From Notospermus geniculatus (taxonomy: Eukaryota > Nemertea > Pilidiophora > Heteronemertea > Lineidae), in assembly GCA_002633025.1 (NCBI GenBank), contig NMRB01000030.1:803137-867136 (forward strand): DNA of 64,000 bases, written 5' to 3'. Shown piece by piece: positions 1-13,078 of the stretch (positions within the stretch are counted from its first letter, which is position 1; the number at the start of each line of letters is the position of its first letter). A program made the position numbers and the translations under genes. Below the pieces are notes generated by a model that was given only the letters and a program-made list of their open reading frames with translations, made no database searches and was not told where the DNA came from.

Positions 1-2790
1 TACAACATGATAAATATTTATGAATATTGTTAATGATTTTGCCTGAGGTTAAAAGATCCATCAGAATGACGTCCGTGCTTTATAATAATAGCACATGAAT
101 CAGATTGATTTGACGTTATAAAATACTATGATGGTAGTCTTCGTTGTCTTGATGCTTTGAACGTGTGGAGATTCAGTTTTCTCAAGGATTTTCATTTACT
201 TGACATTTTGAAGATATCAGCGGTAAAGTGTACACAATGGAATGTTTTGATTTATAATTTCTCGGTCAAGAATGACCACACTTGGAGAAATTCATGTTCA
301 GCCCCTGCAGCTGGCTGGGAGGCTGGCACAGGTCAAGCACCATGGCTCCACTGACTACTGTTCTGCTGCAACAGGTGAAGCATGGAAGCTGCGCATGCAA
401 CTATGAGCCACTTTTTCCCATGTTTGAAAACCATGGTAACAAATGGAAAAAAACATCCTTTGCCAGTGGCTTTATTTTCCATTTTCTGCAAACTTACCAT
501 GTACATTCGAAGTCCTTCATTTCATTGAGGAGTAGTCCAAACAAGTAATTAATCCTTTTGTTTATCTGAAAAATAGGACGAAAAAGATGACATGAGTGGC
601 GTTATGGTGATGTTGTTTGTGGGAGAGAAAGCAGATGATGACTGATTAAAAACAAGTCACTTTGATTATTCAGAGGCCTGCACTTATCAAGTTCATCAAG
701 TATGATCACAAGTTGAGAGTAGTTTCATTAAAATGAAAGGAGAAAAGTTGAATCACATACTTTTTGGAAAAAAATTTATTCCGCACGGAAATTCCAGAAG
801 CCATGCATGTACATGTATCTGTCCTTTGGACTGTAGGGGATTGTCAATGGGCAGATTGATGGAATAAACATGCACTGATGATAAAAAAAACAGCACTATA
901 AAATCAAATGTACTTCATGACCTATGGTTTGGATGATTCAACCTGATTTACCAAGTCCATCCAAGGCTGTGTTTTCATACTTTGGAAACCAATAAATGGT
1001 GGCTGTGATGTCAAACCCTTGAGGGCCTAGAGGGAGATACAGACATTTATGCCTTCTTTTATTACACTGTGATGATGGCTGTGTCAAAGCATTGTTCCCA
1101 GTGTACCAAGGTTACAACGTACATGATCACCACCAAACCCACGCGAGGTTCACCGAGTGCCTGGATAATTACAACCTGGATGAAAACACCAGTCTAAAAC
1201 TAGCAATTATCTGATCCCAAACTCTCCTATTTTTGATCAAGCAACTTGAAAATTGAGACTTTTTTTCAGTCTGTATGCAAATATTCCAATACAAGTTTAC
1301 TACAAAGTGTGTTTTTCCCACATGATGATGGGATTAATTGGAAGTACTTATCAGTTGATATTGTCGTGTTTTAGATTTTTTCTCTCTTCTCTCTAAGCTG
1401 TTAGTGGGAAATGTTCATAACTTAAATTACCGGTAATCCTTTGAGTGCCTGCCCCTATGGCAACATACCGGGGACTACTTCATGATGACACCCTGATAGC
1501 CCGATAGATCTATATGATGCCATCTTTCATAAAAAATGATTTTCGGTTTGAAAAATGTACTTGTTCTTGCCCTTAAAAAGACAGAGTTGGAGCAGTTGCA
1601 GCATTTTGGCTCCAAAGACAATACTGCATTAATTTAGAGCAGGACAAAACTGAAGTACCCAGAGAAAACCTACGCTTGGTTTCTTGAAATGTGGCTGGTG
1701 CTGAAAAAGTAGCCCTAAAAACGTTAAAATCTGGTGAATGGAGGGCACAAAAACAGGGTTAATGTGGATTTGCCATTGTTAAATGATGTGTGTACCATCC
1801 AATTAGTCTGTGTCTTACCTTCGTTTTCAAAGGAAAAAAAACATAATGGAAAACATTTAGCGTGATGTATCTAATAGATAAGGTAGATTTTTTCTTGTTC
1901 AACAGATTCTTTGCCCTTGTTGATATAGATTTTTCTCATCTCAAGGCCTTAGGCTGTGTTAGATTCATACAAAAACCACTATTACTGTTTATTTTCATTT
2001 TTCTGAGAAAAGTAAATAACATGCTTTTGGGTCCTTTTTTCACTGCCAACAGCAGTTTGGCTTAGATTTATCATAATTCTCCTTGCCTGGAATTGGTTTT
2101 CAATACCCAATTATAAATGAGTGCAAATTAATAGCATCCCTCCTTGTTTTTACATTTAAATAAACACTATGTTTCTAGATATAGTATATATAAATGATTT
2201 TTACCACAGGCTGTTTCGGAATGCTGGATGCTGTCGTTTTTTGAAGAGCTTTGTACTGTTACTCACTAGTTTCGTGGCCTTAAAAATGGGTACATAACAC
2301 AAAAACTTTCAGAGCAGGCAAACTGTAAAATGCAAATTGAAATAAATGGTGTGTATATATAACACAATTTATACAATTGCTATCGGCTGATACTAGGGCA
2401 GGGGGTACTAATAAATTTAGTAGAATTTTTTCCAGCACAGCCTCTGCTACCTGTTCATCACTTGTCGACCTCCAGACAAGTTCTTCTTCGCTGACATTTT
2501 GTCTCACACAGGACTACAGCAATCGCTAAGGTCACGTGCACCACTGGTGTGACCATTGCGTGCAGCTCACTAACCTTAAGCCATTATTGATACCCTATGA
2601 ATAATCCAAATAAAATGACCGCCGCACTGGTCCAGTCAGAGGCAGGTTTTCTTGTAGTCATGTGCCCTTAGCTGTAATACTTCTTTTACATCTCCCTTTG
2701 AATGCATTATTCAGCAATCACTTTTTGCAGTCGTCTCAAAAGTTGCAGCAGTTGGCTCTCCTCTTCTCAGAAATAGAAAAAGAATCAGAC
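1..2790. other. No gene seen; unique-looking non-coding DNA
   Basis: The reading frames here are short (88 codons at most), A+T biased and match no family I recognise. I see no inverted repeat, tandem array or tRNA-like box. It could be intron or intergenic sequence. Confidence 0.6.
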
Positions 2791-3204
2791 NNNNNNNNNN
2801 NNNNNNNNNNNNNNNNNNNNNNNNNNNNNNNNNNNNNNNNNNNNNNNNNNNNNNNNNNNNNNNNNNNNNNNNNNNNNNNNNNNNNNNNNNNNNNNNNNNN
2901 NNNNNNNNNNNNNNNNNNNNNNNNNNNNNNNNNNNNNNNNNNNNNNNNNNNNNNNNNNNNNNNNNNNNNNNNNNNNNNNNNNNNNNNNNNNNNNNNNNNN
3001 NNNNNNNNNNNNNNNNNNNNNNNNNNNNNNNNNNNNNNNNNNNNNNNNNNNNNNNNNNNNNNNNNNNNNNNNNNNNNNNNNNNNNNNNNNNNNNNNNNNN
3101 NNNNNNNNNNNNNNNNNNNNNNNNNNNNNNNNNNNNNNNNNNNNNNNNNNNNNNNNNNNNNNNNNNNNNNNNNNNNNNNNNNNNNNNNNNNNNNNNNNNN
3201 NNNN
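2791..3204. other. Assembly gap (414 N)
   Basis: A run of N. The right edge starts inside a 27-bp tandem repeat, so an uncollapsed or unresolved minisatellite probably caused the break. Reading frames reported across it are padding, not evidence of coding. Confidence 0.98.
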
Positions 3205-3271
3205 GAGAGGAATGGTGGTGAAGAGGGATGTGAGAGGAATGGTGGTGAAGAAAGATGTGAGAGGAATCATG
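3205..3271. repeat. 27-bp tandem repeat at gap edge
   Basis: Two full units and part of a third are visible, each beginning GAGAGGAATGGTGGTGAAGA, with single-base changes between them. The period is 27 bp (nine codons), so a frame crossing it stays open and gives a nine-residue repeat on either strand. I see no further support for coding. The array probably continues into the gap on its left. Confidence 0.85.
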
Positions 3272-4422
3272 GTGTGACTTTGACTTTGTGTCCACTCTGC
3301 ATGTATCCCTGCAAAGACTGGCCAAAAATTGGTTCTGCTTATGTAAATGCAGCTGCTGCAAAGAGGTTGTGTTAAAATAAAGACGTTGATGGGTAAATGT
3401 CACAGAAGCTCTGCAGTCCTGAGTAAATTGTTGACTCATCTTGGAAGTTAAACATTGCTATTGTAAGCCAGATAACTTCAGAATGCTAATATTTTTGTCA
3501 CTACATGTATTTAGTGTTTGTGTTGCCTCTTAATTTTACATTGTTCTCTATCTTCTATGCCGTTGGCTTGAATCAGCATTTCATTCTGGCTGTGCAGAAG
3601 GGAAATGACATACATGTACTTTCAGCATTTGTTTATTCGTTGTGCCTTCATTCCGGCAGCATTCCTGGCTTGAGATGCGCAACATTTGAACAGAAGTTTC
3701 TGGTCATTGTTCTACAACTATGTTAGACACATCCCCTTCAGGCAGTTCTGTTAACTTAACACTTAAAACACAAAGTCTAACTGAGATATAACTTGGCCTA
3801 AAGCCTTCCGTTCTTAGACGATCATCCCTTGTACATCTCACAATGGCTTAACTTGTTTTGACTCTGATTGCAGTCGTATTGAAGCCATCCCTACTTTTGC
3901 TCTTTCAAAGATAAGGACTCACCCTCAGTTGCGGTGTGGTGTAAACTTGCCAGGCTTTTTGAAGGGTGGGGCAAAATATGTTCTCTCATTTGATAAATAA
4001 GGCATATTGTTTTTTATGCGAGCTTTTATTCCAGTGTGTTTTTACTCATTTTAAAACCTCTATATTGATTCTTACTTATTTATGTTCTGAAGTTTTGAAC
4101 TTTAATAGCAAAACTGAAACATATTGACTTGTGAAATGAGGAAAATATCAAATTGCTAATGGGGGCCTACTCAAGTTCTTGCGCGCTGCCTGACACCATA
4201 AATTGACCATAATTAACTTCTACCATCTTCTTCAGCACCGTGGAAGTACCGTTGTTCGGAATAATGGGCTCAGGTGCCATACTGGGATGGCGATGAAATT
4301 GTGTTAGAAGGCGTGAGAAATCAAATTTTGGACACTAATGGTTTGACTGTTACTCATGCAATGATGTTCGACTGGGATAGTCAGTGACTTGATATTGTAT
4401 GTTTTGGGTCAGTATCCCATGT
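3272..4422. other. No gene seen
   Basis: Short open frames only (the longest has 73 codons, at 3505-3726). No repeat or structural signal recognised. Confidence 0.55.
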
Positions 4423-4840
4423 TGTATCTTAACCCTTTCACTCCCAAGGCCAATTTTGTTGGAAAAATGTAGAGATGTTTGAAAGGCACCTGAAAACCAT
4501 CATATTGATAATCATTGGAAAGCTCTTAGTGAGTACTTTCCAATGAATACCTATGTGACAGGGTTTTTGTAAAACAATAGGTTATGAAATTGCCACTGGC
4601 AAATGCTCTGTCACATTCCCTTTTGTCGGAGTCACCTTGACTGTTCATTTTGGCATCGTATCGATCCTTCACAAAACTGCGTTGCTTTTGATCTCTCTGA
4701 GTTAATGTTGAAATCGTAACACCTATAAAGAGAGGAAACTGGCTTCCTGATGTGCATCCATGTGTAGGCAACCAGGATCACTTCCTTACCGGAACAGAAA
4801 ATGCTTTATTCCTGTGGGACTTGTTCCAAAGGAAGCAGCA
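4423..4840. repeat. Tandem duplication, unit 1 (about 418 bp)
   Basis: This block starts TGTATCTTAACCCTTTCACT and ends GGAAGCAGCA. It is repeated directly from 4843. By eye the two units differ at only a handful of bases plus one 11-bp indel near 5004. The minus strand carries an 81-codon frame (4526-4771) that is also present in unit 2 (4971-5201). I do not recognise its product, and the opening words (CCCTTTCACTCCCAAGGCC) look like a dispersed repeat, so I do not call a gene. Confidence 0.95.
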
Positions 4841-4842
4841 TA

Positions 4843-5270
4843 TGTATCTTAACCCTTTCACTCCCAAGGCCAATTTTGTTGGAAAAATGTAGAGATGTTT
4901 GAAAGGCACCTGAAAACCATCATATTGATAATCACTGGAAAGCTCTTAGTGAGTACTTTCCAATGAATACCTATGTGACAGGGTTTTTGTAAAACAATAG
5001 GTTTTGATAAGCTATGAAATTGCCACTGGCAAATGCTCTGTCACATTGCCTTTTGTCAGAGTCACCTTGACTGTTCATTTTGGCATCGCATCGATCCTTC
5101 ACAAAACTGCGTTGCTTTTGATCTCTCTGAGTTAATGTTGAAATCGTAACACCTATAAAGAGAGGAAACTGGCTTCCTGATGTGCATCCATGTGTAGGCA
5201 ACCAGGATCACTTCCTTACCGGAACAGAAAATACTTTATTCCTGTGGGACTTGTTCCAAAGGAAGCAGCA
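4843..5270. repeat. Tandem duplication, unit 2 (about 428 bp)
   Basis: Direct copy of 4423-4840, offset by 420 bp at its start. It carries an extra 11 bp near 5004 and a few substitutions. It ends at the same GGAAGCAGCA word and then runs into sequence not found in unit 1. The low divergence implies a recent duplication, or an assembly error joining two alleles head to tail. Confidence 0.95.
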
Positions 5271-5320
5271 TTTTCCGTTCTGTACAGATTGGTCGGGGCA
5301 GACGTCTGAATTGGTCTTAA

Positions 5321-5530
5321 AGCCAGCAGCACACCAGGCGATGTCGCAAATGATCTATCGTCACCGATCTTCTCGCCAGCCACTGCAGACTAGTTTATGT
5401 CAGTTGGCATTTGTTTGATAATGGGTGAGCATCACTGGCGAGAAGATTCCAGGCGCGTCACTCTCGAGCACACACCTGGCGTCAACAGCCGATTTTGCTT
5501 GCTTGCGATATCGCCTAGTGTGCTGCTGGC
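5321..5530. mobile_element. GCAGCACACC inverted-repeat element, copy A (MITE-like)
   Basis: About 210 bp with terminal inverted repeats beginning AGCCAGCAGCACACCAGGCG on the left and matched in reverse on the right. TTAA lies beside both ends (5317-5320 and 5531-5534). The interior carries family landmarks shared with copies B-E: a TCGCCAGCCAC word, a TTGTTTGATA word, and CACACCTGGCGTCAACAGCC followed by CGATTTTGC. There is no reading frame for a transposase, so it is a non-autonomous, MITE-like element. Its superfamily is unresolved, because TTAA is clear only in this copy. Confidence 0.88.
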
Positions 5531-5534
5531 TTAA

Positions 5535-6471
5535 GGATGATAATGCCAAATCCATGGTCTCCGGTTTCCTTCTACATTGCATTAAAATCATCTGATATAC
5601 TCCCATATTGGAGCCAGCAACATTCATCACTCATGTTTTCCGCCCTGTTACTCTGATTATGGCAGCATAAGATTTCTCACATGTAAATTAATCATGTACA
5701 AAACCAACGGTACTTAAATCAATCAAACCTGCAGATTGATGTCAATTTTTTTTCGCCATTTTCAAATTATGTGATACAGTGTCACAACAAGGAATATCTC
5801 GTTGAAATCAGACCATTAATTTCAATTAAACTGTCATTTGTGTGATAATTGATTGATATTGAATTAATATCAGTGTGTGAAATAAAACTCCTCATGAGAT
5901 TTTAATGACATATTGATGTTGACAAATGTTACTAACATTATGACAGCAGAGTTGGAGTTGTGTTCGTATCTGTTAGTGTTTGTTTTGTGAGTTAATTGGT
6001 TGAGGAATTGATATCATGGGAAGCAAATAGACAAGGGGATTGTTTGCATAGAGTAATTTGCTGAAATGCGGAAAAATGCAATATTTTTGCACTGAACAAT
6101 TTTCAGTTTACATTGTACATGTACATGTAATACAAGTTATGAAACAGCATTCCTAACAGTAATCATAATGCAGTCTGTATCTGAAAGATTGAAAAATAAT
6201 CACTCATGCGACTGAATACCGATATGAATGTCACATTAATCGCATCAAGTGAGGCTGACGTTTGGCATCTGGCATGTTTTTCTGAAATGTATCTATCTAC
6301 AGTTGTATATGTTTTTGCAGAGGTAATGAAGCTCCTTCTCCTCTTGTTGGCAAATTGGTAGAAAAAATGACAGTCGATGATTTCTCTGAGTGTTTCTTTA
6401 TTGTGAGTGTTTAACCCTATCACTGTCACCAGCAATTTCATTCAAACTGATAAACCTGACCAATTAAGTCC
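5535..6471. other. No gene seen
   Basis: A+T-rich sequence with no recognised feature, apart from an ACATGTACATGT word near 6117. Confidence 0.5.
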
Positions 6472-6475
6472 TTAA

Positions 6476-6723
6476 AGATAATGTATCACGACTTCATTGT
6501 TTACATTCAATGTTTGTAAACATGGATGTTTACATTATGTTATTTTGCACTTTTGGGACATGCCAACCCACGAAATTGAATACTTTCGGTATCAAAAGAA
6601 TTTCTAGAGGGGCATGCCACCAACAAATTACTCATAAGACAAAGAAAGACCGGACACAAACAAACAAAATGTAAATAAACAATGATTTTCGTGGCCCGCG
6701 AAAATACCCGTGATACATTATCT
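6476..6723. mobile_element. TTAA-flanked inverted-repeat element 1 (248 bp)
   Basis: Perfect 15-bp terminal inverted repeats, AGATAATGTATCACG at the left end and its reverse complement at the right end. Each is immediately bordered by TTAA (6472-6475 and 6724-6727). TTAA duplication flanking short inverted repeats is the hallmark of piggyBac-type transposition. There is no coding capacity, so this would be a non-autonomous derivative. A second, looser complementarity lies inside (ATTGTTTACAT near the left, its partner near 6680). Confidence 0.88.
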
Positions 6724-6727
6724 TTAA

Positions 6728-8014
6728 GTCTTAGAGATGCCCTGTCACATGGGTAGGCCTACCCACTGGAAAGCATCACAAAGACCTTCCCTGAGTCAAT
6801 CCCAGTAACATGCTTGAGGTGCCTAATCTTTTTATATCACAGCTTCTCCTCGTACAATACAACTGTCTATTCAGCCACCTTTACTCTCATTTTCATAGTC
6901 TACACAAAATTTCCAATTTCTGACTCTCTATATACTGTCTAACACCTCTCATTTCAATGTTGTTTGACCTTTTCACAGACTGTAATCCATTCCAATTAGT
7001 TCGTATCCCTCCCTTAACATTGTCTATCACCCGTACACTGATTTCGTGACTGTGAAATATGATGCAATTAGATAGAACTAAGTGTCTTCTTTAGAACGTT
7101 ATATCTGGCACTATCTTGTCGTCAGTCTCGTTGTATCCTTCTGATTGCTGTTGTGTTTTTGAGCCATCTCTAGGAAAACATGATCTCCTCATGATGGGCA
7201 GTATATGACAAGGTCTTATAAGTTGGTGTCGATTTCTCGATGAGCCTTTGATCAGTTTCTCTTCCCTTTGGACTTGTGAAGGGTTTTCCTGGGCCACCGG
7301 CCTCACCTCGCATTCAGTTTTACAATACCAGCACCATCCACGATCATGTTTACATAAAGGGTATTCTCATATCTCCTTGACCAATGTGGGACTTCATCAT
7401 AAGTAGGTAGCAGCACTACACCTATGCTCCTGAACAACACTATTCCTTTCAAAAAGAAATTGACAAAAGACCGTAACTGAATGGTTTTCAATAGATTTCT
7501 ATGGCAGCAACCTAATCCATCCGGAGTGTCTGGAGAAAACTTACCTGTCAAAGAGAGTCACAGGAGAATAGGTCCAACAGGTTTGAATCTGGAACTTCAG
7601 CAGTACCAGTTTTCGATATATCCACTGCCCCACTGTGACAACCCCAGCCTACTGACATTCACTATTTGATGGAGGATTTCAGTCTGTCAATTAGCTGAAG
7701 ATCTGAAATCGCTGTGTGGTTTTGACTGGGAATCATCCACAATTTGGTAGTCAGACGACATCCTCTGCTTGGCTTGTTTCTGCCTGTCTGCAGCCAAAAC
7801 AAATCTATCACTCCTTTTTGTGTTCGCATGATTTCATTCTCAATCATAACATATTTCTTTTTATCTCTTGATAAAACTGACATATAAAAATACATTGTCA
7901 TCAATCATGATGGAATCGATAAATCCTAGTTGTTTTGAAGATGGAATTTTTTATCAAATCTCAAAGAACGTTTTTTTTCGCCTTGAAATACTTCATCTAC
8001 AGTTGTTTTAATTA
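6728..8014. other. No gene seen
   Basis: Short frames only. A juxtaposed splice-like word on the minus strand (CAG|GTAAG, 7540-7547) is noted and discussed under rejected observations. Confidence 0.5.
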
Positions 8015-8340
8015 AGAATTCAGGTAATATTATGATATGTAGCATATTATCTTTTATGAAGGAACAGAAGATACCTATCTTTTAGATCTATAAGTTTATG
8101 TCTATAGGCAGCTTAGAAGAAGTGCAACATACGTGACTGTGTTCGAAAGTTCAGGTCAGCAGGGTGTTCTGTACTTTTAAATAAGTAAGTGTTCAGTTGA
8201 TATTATGGTATATAGCACACTTTTTCATGAACAAATAGAAGATACCTAGCTTTTATAAATCTGTCTCTTGGCAACGCAAATGATTAAAAGAAGCGCAACG
8301 TACGTGACTGTGTTCAAGAGTTCAGGTCTGTGGGGTGTTG
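8015..8340. repeat. Diverged tandem duplication, period about 171 bp
   Basis: Two units, about 8015-8170 and 8190-8340. They share ordered words: TATTATGRTATRTAGCA, AGAAGATACCTA, and ACGTGACTGTGTTC followed by a TTCAGGTC word. Divergence is clear by eye (many substitutions and small indels), so the duplication is old. Confidence 0.8.
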
Positions 8341-11300
8341 GTTTATTGTCTTAGGAGGTTTTTCTCATTCACACAGGAGATTGCCTTTACATTACCACTT
8401 TTTCTCCCCTTCAACAACATCAATAAAAGAAGATCTCTTCATTGATGTCTCCCAGCATGTTGAGTTCTGGTAAACGAAAGCGCTGACTGTGGAATTATTC
8501 ATTCAAACGATTTACTGAATACCACCATCTGCATTTTTCTACACCACATCAGACTACGGAATTGAGCATCGGAGCTACTTATTTAGATCAGATGTCTCAA
8601 AGATTCCTCAACCCTGGGTAAAAAAGACATGCGATACGACTCCTCGAGGTGTTGTTTGAATCTGATGTCAGCTTACTGAGTTTACAAAAGTGTTCTCTTG
8701 ATGTCTAATGACAGGTTTTTTGCCGATTCGTCCCCCGCATGGACTTCACATCACGTTTGACAATCACCGATTCGGTTTTGCACCCTCAAGCAAAAAAAAT
8801 TCTATTTGTGTTTTCACCCTGTGAACTGAACTTCTTCGTGACGTCAGATCAATTTATTGTATAAATGTAATGAACGTAATTTGCATTTAATTATTTGGTA
8901 AATGTGCTGAATTCTTAAACTTTAAGAATTCAGCCGTCATTTGCGCCCACAAATATAGATCTACATGTATCAGATTCTCTGAAAAAATTAAGGTGAACTT
9001 AAGATGAACTTTCTGTACCAAGTTTTAAAACAATCTCGTCGAACCTTGATGACATCGTCTCTGACATATATGAGCTTTATTTAGACAGCGTGCATGTGAC
9101 GTCATTGCGTCATGTGATCAGTCTAAATCCCCCATATTGGATGGCAAATGATGTCGTCGATCCACGTGGTGCACTTTTGTCGTCGACACAGGTGGAGTGT
9201 TTCACGGTGTGCGACTTCAACCCATGACTGATCTACACAGTGCAGTTTGTTGTGGACGTCAGCATGGTCAAAAGTGACGTCAAAATGAGCCACTGCACAC
9301 TCTCTGTGGAGTCTTATAAAGCCTGATCCATTCCCTGCGTTCGGAAGTTTGCCTCCCAATCCAGCCTTTAGATCCTTTTGTCTGACTTCCCTGCCCTTCC
9401 TGTCCACCCTATAGTTACCACAGTAAACAGGCTAATTAGATCTAGCCAACGGCGGAAGGATGCAGATTGACTTAAAAATTTAAAAGCTTTCCTGACCCTT
9501 TTATGTGGACCTAACCATGGTATAGTTGCTTCCTCATTGGTAATTTTGTCCTGGCCATGATTGTCAACAACAGTCTGTGTATGTGATGGATCAGAGCTGG
9601 CTCATCGAGATCAGGATGAGCATGTATGTGGTATTATCCAGACTGAAAAGCCCTAAGCCTGTTGCATTTATAGGGATTCTGTTGATGAGTCTGAACACCC
9701 AGTGAATTCAGTTGTGAGACATGTGAGCCTTGAATATAGACTAGTGACAAGAGCATGGGATTGACCAGATAGTCCAACCTCGCGGCGACATGGACCAGAT
9801 ATCTAGTAATTGCCAAGACAAGTATCAATAGTCATTCTATCTCCAACGGATGCTTTCATATTTACAGCACCCACGGTGGCTGTAATCAAATTGAAAATCA
9901 ATATTGGTTTGGGCAAACGTGACGCGAGTTTCCTGGACGGTGGAGATCTCGAAAAAGGCAGTTTATAGGTTTGAATTGATGTTAGGTCAACTATAGTACC
10001 ACACCAATGACCGTGAAGTGATTTTGTAGAATTCAGGGAAGATCGCTGAAAATTCTCCCGTGGACTAAAATGACAAGATTTATGCATATGATGGTCTGCA
10101 CCAAATGCAGAAGAAGAGGAACTCCAATGGGAGACTTAATACTGCCATTGAGTAAGCGGTCCTCGGACGTCATGGAATTTTACATCACAGAGAAGGAAGC
10201 CCCCAACCATACCAAAGTCATCCATGAGACAGTGACTTAGGTGTGTGACATCAAATTTTGTGATGTCTGGGACTGCAAACTGGTGGTGGCATGTAACAGC
10301 AGTAAAATCTACCATTGATCAGTCAGTCAATGATAGGACACCACTGGAATTGCTCAGGAATGACTTCTGCATGAGAACCTTGAAAGTCACCAACACAATT
10401 CAGCTGCAGGAGCCCTTGACTGCTTTGTTTGTTTGACAGTATTGACTCATGTTTATTGCAGCTTTCTTTGGCAGGCTGAGATGTTCAATTAGAAATCATT
10501 AAAGTGTATTTTTAAAGATGTTACAGGAGGACGAGTCCCATTTTCTTGATTGCAACTTTATTTATAAAAAGAGATTCTGAGAAGAGGAGGCTTATTGGCT
10601 CTCGATCCTTCTTAAGTGATAATGAAAATTGATCAGCTTCATTGAGCAAATTGATAATCGATGGTTTCTTGAGCCCCAAATGACAAAAAAATCACATTTA
10701 AAAAATGATAATTGATAAATGTCCTGTTACTTTTGTAAACCAAATGATGCGACCAGTTTCTTGAACAGATTATTCATAAACCTGTCTCTGAGTTTCATCA
10801 TTGAAATGGTTATTAATTAATGAAAGGAATCAAAATTAATTGCCAGTGTCATAATGATTATCAATCAATTATCAACAGTTCACTGAGTCAATTGGAAAAT
10901 TAATTGAATGAAACAACTCCATTTTAGTAAAATTGAAATTTTTGTGTGATTGTGGATTTGTTCGTAGACATTGCTTCGCCTGTTGGTGCCATTTGGCTGC
11001 AGGTCTCTTCACTTTCTATCACAAAAACAGCTATCTTATGTCAGTTACGAGAATACAAGTAAAGCGAGCTATGGTAATCCATTTGTCACAGCAATTATAC
11101 ATGATACAGACATGATAGAAGAGGTTTGGGCCGACGAGAAAAAAATTCAGATGGGACAATGAATAGCTGTTCTCCATAGTGTTTTGCAAGACTGGGAGAA
11201 GAAGATGAATAAAGGTTGTTGAACCTAAATACACCTAATCACTGACGCTACAGACTACTTTCTATTCGGTTTCGTGATCAAGATTATCTATATCCTTGAA

Positions 11301-11965
11301 AGATGATATCCATGTAATCTTTTAATAAATGAAGCTCAGGTTGATGATATTAGTTGCAGATAATCTGTTTTTGGTTGTAATTCTGTTGGCTTCAAATATA
11401 CCATCAAGTGTATACATTGTGCCTTTTTGGTTGCATTGTGTTCCTTTACTTTCCTAGGATATGTCATTTCATATTTCGATAATCTAGCCGATATGTGATT
11501 ACCCTTGAGTACTCATTTTTCACATTCAAGCAGGATTTGCCAATGGGTGAATAGGTCTCATGATATTAACCTTGTCACATCCCCTGTTTATTGTTGAAGT
11601 CTGGTGACTAGCTAAAGTGTGTTTGGGGCCATCCTCCCACCGCAGGGTTTCAGTCGCGCTCCTCTTCACATGCCCTGGGGTGGGAGAATGTTTTGAAGTT
11701 CTGCTGCAGCCAAAGTCACACAGTCAGCACTGTTTGTGATAAACCATGCTGGAGGAACATTGCACTTTTTTAGCAAAGCCTTCAGATCCAGGCCTTGTTG
11801 TCTGTTGGCAATATTGACATGAGTTCCTTTGCCAGGTTTTTCACTCTAAGTAGAAGTATGCAAGAAGTATGGTTACGGGTCTAAAACTGTTGAAAGCATC
11901 AGCCATGAGGTGAGGACTGATTTGCTGGACTTGGGCTTCATTGGTTCTTCTGATGCTGCAAATGG
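8341..11965. other. No gene seen; A+T-rich tract near 10500-10930
   Basis: No recognisable coding or RNA feature in 3.6 kb. A 94-codon minus frame (9123-9407) and another (9803-10087) resemble no family I know. The stretch 10500-10930 is rich in ATTGATAAT and TTAATTAAT words but is not a clean tandem array. Confidence 0.5.
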
Positions 11966-12133
11966 GGGAGTTGCGATGTTGACGCCTTGGGGCCATCAAG
12001 ATAAGTGACTAACTTGACTGGAAGATGTTGGAGTTTGAATCAACATGCCGGGAGTTGCGATGTCGATGCCTTGTGGGCCGTCAAGACAAGTGACTGACTT
12101 GACTGGAAGATGTTGAAGTTTGAATTGGCATGC
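11966..12133. repeat. Tandem duplication of an 84-bp unit
   Basis: Two units (11966-12049 and 12050-12133) begin GGGAGTTGCGATGT and share GACTTGACTGGAAGATGTTG in the same place. A few substitutions separate them. Confidence 0.88.
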
Positions 12134-12734
12134 TTATTTCTTGATTTCCAGGCGCTATTAAAGACTGCTGTAAAGCTGCAGTTGTATTGTCAAATATTTT
12201 GCCAAATGTAATTGTCTGTCTCTCTGACCGTGGTAGATTGTTGACATCGCTGTCAGGAGCAGACGAAATTGGATCAAGTGGGCAGACGCTCATGTAGGCT
12301 CGAGGGGGCTTAGAATATACTGTTCATGATTGGCTCCGCGAGATAAGCTTGAAAACCTAAATTTAATCACCTAGTTATCCATGGAAATTAAATTATACAG
12401 CCTAGGGTTACAGGGACGGTTACCATAAGAGTAATATTCAAATAGGTGAGACTTCTGAGGACGCATTAACGAAATATCAAATGAAATTTCAATCGGAATT
12501 TTTTAAAGGAAGTTGACTGTGAGGTTGCTAGAAATTTGAGTGTGGATCGTCAGATATGTCGGAGCATGCCCTAAAGATGCATTACTTGAGATGTACGTGG
12601 GAGTTTGTCTGTGTCTGGTGTCAAATACCAAATGGCTATGCTCTTGGGAGATGACTATATCTTTGGCAACATCGACGTTCAGTTCAGCACTTGGAGCAGT
12701 TACTGCAGTAGTGAAGGAATTACAGTTTACATAG

Positions 12735-13078
12735 CAGAGTACATGTAGTCGGTTAATAATGTGCAGGGGGTCACAGGTTCAAACCCTCCATTGGTAGGAA
12801 TCTGGGTTGCCGCTTTCATTCCCATCCTATTCTTTGGTATTCACGAGGTACCCAGCCCCAACTAAAGCATGTGTTTCTTTGCTGTGGAACTGCAGCCCTT
12901 GCTGGTTTCTGCTTCCAAAGGAACTTCAAATTGATCTTTGAAGAGAGTATGGTACATGATTGTTACTAGTGATTGTTGCAAGTGCAAGTAAAAGACCCCA
13001 TCCAAGTAAGGAACATAAGCAGCTTGAGATGGCCTCTTCCGTACTTAACGAGGGCCAATAATACTAATACCAATACAA
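12735..13078 (+). mobile_element. tRNA-derived SINE copy 1
   Basis: Near the left end is a pol III B-box-like word, AGGTTCAAACCCT (12774-12786). The 3' part (about 12980-13078) contains GCAAGTAAAAGACCCCATCC and TTGAGATGGCCTCTTCC, shared with the minus-strand copies near 15161 and 19200. It ends in an AATACTAATACCAATAC-type tail, as SINEs often do. The A box is poor and the exact 5' end is uncertain. The middle part does not match copy 2. Confidence 0.75.

Noticed and set aside
7540-7547. Juxtaposed CAG|GTAAG splice-like site on the minus strand
   Set aside because: It has a fair pyrimidine tract but is a single site on the opposite strand from the other two. I keep it as a reminder that such sites can occur by chance.
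9123-9407. 94-codon minus frame of mixed composition
   Set aside because: No recognised domain, and the region is not repeated elsewhere in the window. Insufficient to call a gene.
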